From: F23-B02 sp963629425
GTDB taxonomy: Bacteria > Bacillota > Clostridia > Oscillospirales > Oscillospiraceae
Assembly (NCBI GenBank): GCA_963629425.1
Contig: CAVGIU010000075.1
Location: forward strand, 1-8,016
Direction of reading: 5' to 3'
DNA length: 8,016 bases
Part shown: positions 7,067 through 8,016 of the stretch, in pieces
Layout of the letters: every line of letters begins with the position of its first letter
Position numbering within the stretch: the first letter of the stretch is position 1
Program-made: the position numbers and the translations under genes
Notes under the pieces: model-generated
Told to the model about the DNA's origin: nothing
Seen by the model: only the letters and a program-made list of their open reading frames with translations
The model's database searches: none

Positions 7067-7776
7067 CAGACTAAGCCTCCTATCCATGAGGCCAGCGGCA
7101 CATAAATTATCGGCAGGACTATCGCCGGGAGAAGATTCGGAACATTGACCTTGCGGTCGGTAACGCCGATCATGTTAAGCCCCATTCCTATGAATATCGC
7201 GCCGCCGACCGCGCTCATCTCCGTTATGACCTCGGTGCTGAGGAATGGGGAAAGAGCGCCCGCGAGCAAAATGATGGCTCCCTCCCAAATCAGCACCGGG
7301 ACGAGCGACAGAACAACGCCGATACCCATTGCAGCCGACATTGCCGCGGCGGCGACTCCGTCGATGACCGTCTTGGTGTACAGGACACTGTAGCTTCCGC
7401 GCAGTCCGGCATCGAGAGAGCCCATTATCGCCATGGCTCCGACCGTGAACATCACCGATGCGCTGATAACGCCGTCGGCAAAGCGGCCCTCGGCAAATTT
7501 TTTGCCCTCAAAAAGCTTTGCTACTCTGACTCCCATGCCGTCTATGAACTCATCTATCTTCAAAGCCTGTCCGATTATTGCCCCTATGGCAAGGCACAGT
7601 ACAAGGCACATGGTGTTTGACGAGCCGACTATCCCCTGCACCCCGACAGAAACGACGACGAGTCCCATTGCGGTCATAAGGCAATCGACAAGCTTGTGAT
7701 TTATCTTTGTTCTCAGCAGCGTTCCGAGAGTTCCGCCGATGAGAATACCCAAAGCGTTAACTATTGCAGCTATCAT
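7066..7776 (-). CDS. DUF554 family membrane protein (YqgA/YdfK-like)
   Basis: The 236-residue protein is a multi-spanning inner-membrane protein of unknown function. Matches to the DUF554 family pattern include the N-terminal glycine-rich segment VNALGILIGGTLGTLL (6-21) and, in the middle, FADGVISASVMFTVGAMAIMG (about 99-119). They continue with a conserved KTVIDGVAA (135-143) and EMSAVGGAIFIGMGLNMIG near the C-terminus (186-204). Hydrophobic segments lie at about 1-21, 33-51, 55-72, 103-121, 137-160, 162-180, 188-205 and 216-234. Length is typical. The start is supported by AGAAGG at 7790-7785 on the minus strand, 8 bases upstream. It is the first gene of an operon with the EamA transporter, sharing one base at TGATG. 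The pairing suggests a joint membrane role, but DUF554 proteins have no settled biochemical function that I can cite. Confidence 0.92.
   Translation of the reverse strand: MIAAIVNALGILIGGTLGTLLRTKINHKLVDCLMTAMGLVVVSVGVQGIVGSSNTMCLVLCLAIGAIIGQALKIDEFIDGMGVRVAKLFEGKKFAEGRFADGVISASVMFTVGAMAIMGSLDAGLRGSYSVLYTKTVIDGVAAAAMSAAMGIGVVLSLVPVLIWEGAIILLAGALSPFLSTEVITEMSAVGGAIFIGMGLNMIGVTDRKVNVPNLLPAIVLPIIYVPLASWIGGLV
7076..7081 (-). promoter_or_regulatory. Ribosome binding site inside the DUF554 gene that sets the EamA start
   Basis: AGGAGG on the minus strand lies within the last codons of the DUF554 gene, 9 bases before the ATG at 7066. It falls inside the reading frame if the ATG at 7087 were used, so it favours the shorter 294-residue product. 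Confidence 0.82.
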
Positions 7777-7824
7777 GTTGCCAACCTTCTCTTTAAAATA
7801 CTATATAATAAACACAACGAGCCT

Positions 7825-7853
7825 ATTTTAATTACTTCGTTTCCAATAGTCAA
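7825..7853 (-). promoter_or_regulatory. Promoter of the DUF554-EamA operon
   Basis: On the minus strand TTGACT (7853-7848) and TAAAAT (7830-7825) are spaced by exactly 17 bases. Transcription would start near 7818, about 42 bases before the DUF554 start codon. No riboswitch-sized leader is present. Confidence 0.75.
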
Positions 7854-7869
7854 CACCTATTTTATCTGA

Positions 7870-7899
7870 TTGACAAGAAAACGAAACGTGTGCTATTAT
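7870..7899 (+). promoter_or_regulatory. Promoter of the tRNA-Leu gene
   Basis: A perfect TTGACA at 7870-7875 is followed after 18 bases by TATTAT at 7894-7899, preceded by TGC (extended -10). The expected start near 7906 is only a few bases before the mature tRNA 5' end at 7910, so the 5' leader for RNase P would be very short. Confidence 0.75.
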
Positions 7900-7909
7900 T
7901 GCAATATAT

Positions 7910-7993
7910 GCGGGTATGATGGAATTGGCAGACATGCGAGATTTAGGTTCTCGTGCTTATGGCGTGCAGGTTCGACCCCTGTTACCCGCACCA
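7910..7993 (+). tRNA. tRNA-Leu, anticodon UAG
   Basis: The 84-base gene folds as a class II tRNA. The acceptor stem is GCGGGTA (7910-7916) with TACCCGC (7983-7989), discriminator A7990 and encoded CCA at 7991-7993. The D stem is ATG/CAT (7919-7921 with 7933-7935), with GG at 7927-7928 in the loop. The anticodon stem CGAGA/TCTCG encloses TTTAGGT, placing anticodon TAG at 7944-7946. The variable arm is 12 bases (7954-7965). The T stem GCAGG/CCTGT encloses TTCGACC. The long variable arm, the A discriminator and the anticodon all agree with leucine, reading CUA and probably other CUN codons. Confidence 0.97.
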
Positions 7994-8016
7994 TATCGAG
8001 TATTCATAAGGGATTT

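Noticed and set aside
7085..7087. ATG at 7087 as the EamA start
   Set aside because: No good ribosome binding site lies upstream of it, while AGGAGG and the TGATG overlap point to the ATG at 7066.
6161..7105. A 314-codon plus-strand open frame opposite the EamA gene
   Set aside because: It is in antisense register with a clear membrane transporter, runs through the shared terminator hairpin, and its translation is rich in charged residues with no family pattern.
7994..8016. Possible integration site after the tRNA-Leu 3' end
   Set aside because: tRNA 3' ends are common integration targets, but only 23 bases follow, with no repeat of the tRNA end and no integrase in the window.

Overview
The window looks like chromosomal DNA from an anaerobic, Clostridia-like bacterium. 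The grounds are a single-chain pyruvate:ferredoxin oxidoreductase (PFOR), strong AGGAGG-type ribosome binding sites, sigma-A-type promoters and a tRNA gene with encoded CCA. This placement is inference; nothing here fixes a genus. No mobile element, CRISPR array, phage gene or defence gene was seen.

Layout from left to right. Bases 1-3345 hold nifJ, cut at its 5' end by the window edge and closed by a clear rho-independent terminator. A short promoter follows, then a 157-residue flavodoxin-like gene (3441-3914, +). That gene converges on a small tautomerase gene (3964-4329, -), and the two share a bidirectional terminator. The 222-base gap 4330-4551 carries divergent promoters for the tautomerase and for an N-acyl-D-amino-acid deacylase-like amidohydrolase (4552-6138, +). 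The amidohydrolase converges, through another shared hairpin, on a two-gene minus-strand operon. That operon runs from a DUF554 membrane protein (7066-7776) into an EamA/DMT transporter (6182-7066), coupled through a TGATG overlap. The gap 7777-7909 holds divergent promoters for this operon and for a tRNA-Leu(UAG) gene at 7910-7993.

Working together: PFOR makes acetyl-CoA and reduced ferredoxin from pyruvate. The flavodoxin-like protein next door is a redox protein by family, but it has its own promoter, so a direct link to PFOR is only suggested. The tautomerase and amidohydrolase share a regulatory gap but no obvious pathway. The DUF554 and EamA proteins are probably co-translated membrane proteins of unknown substrate.

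I did not find a clear new system. The most distinctive points are the tandem 4-OT-like architecture of the tautomerase, the altered active-site-region motifs of the amidohydrolase, the coupled DUF554-EamA pair, the repeated extended -10 boxes at 4468-4508, and the complete avoidance of three codons over almost all of the visible nifJ.
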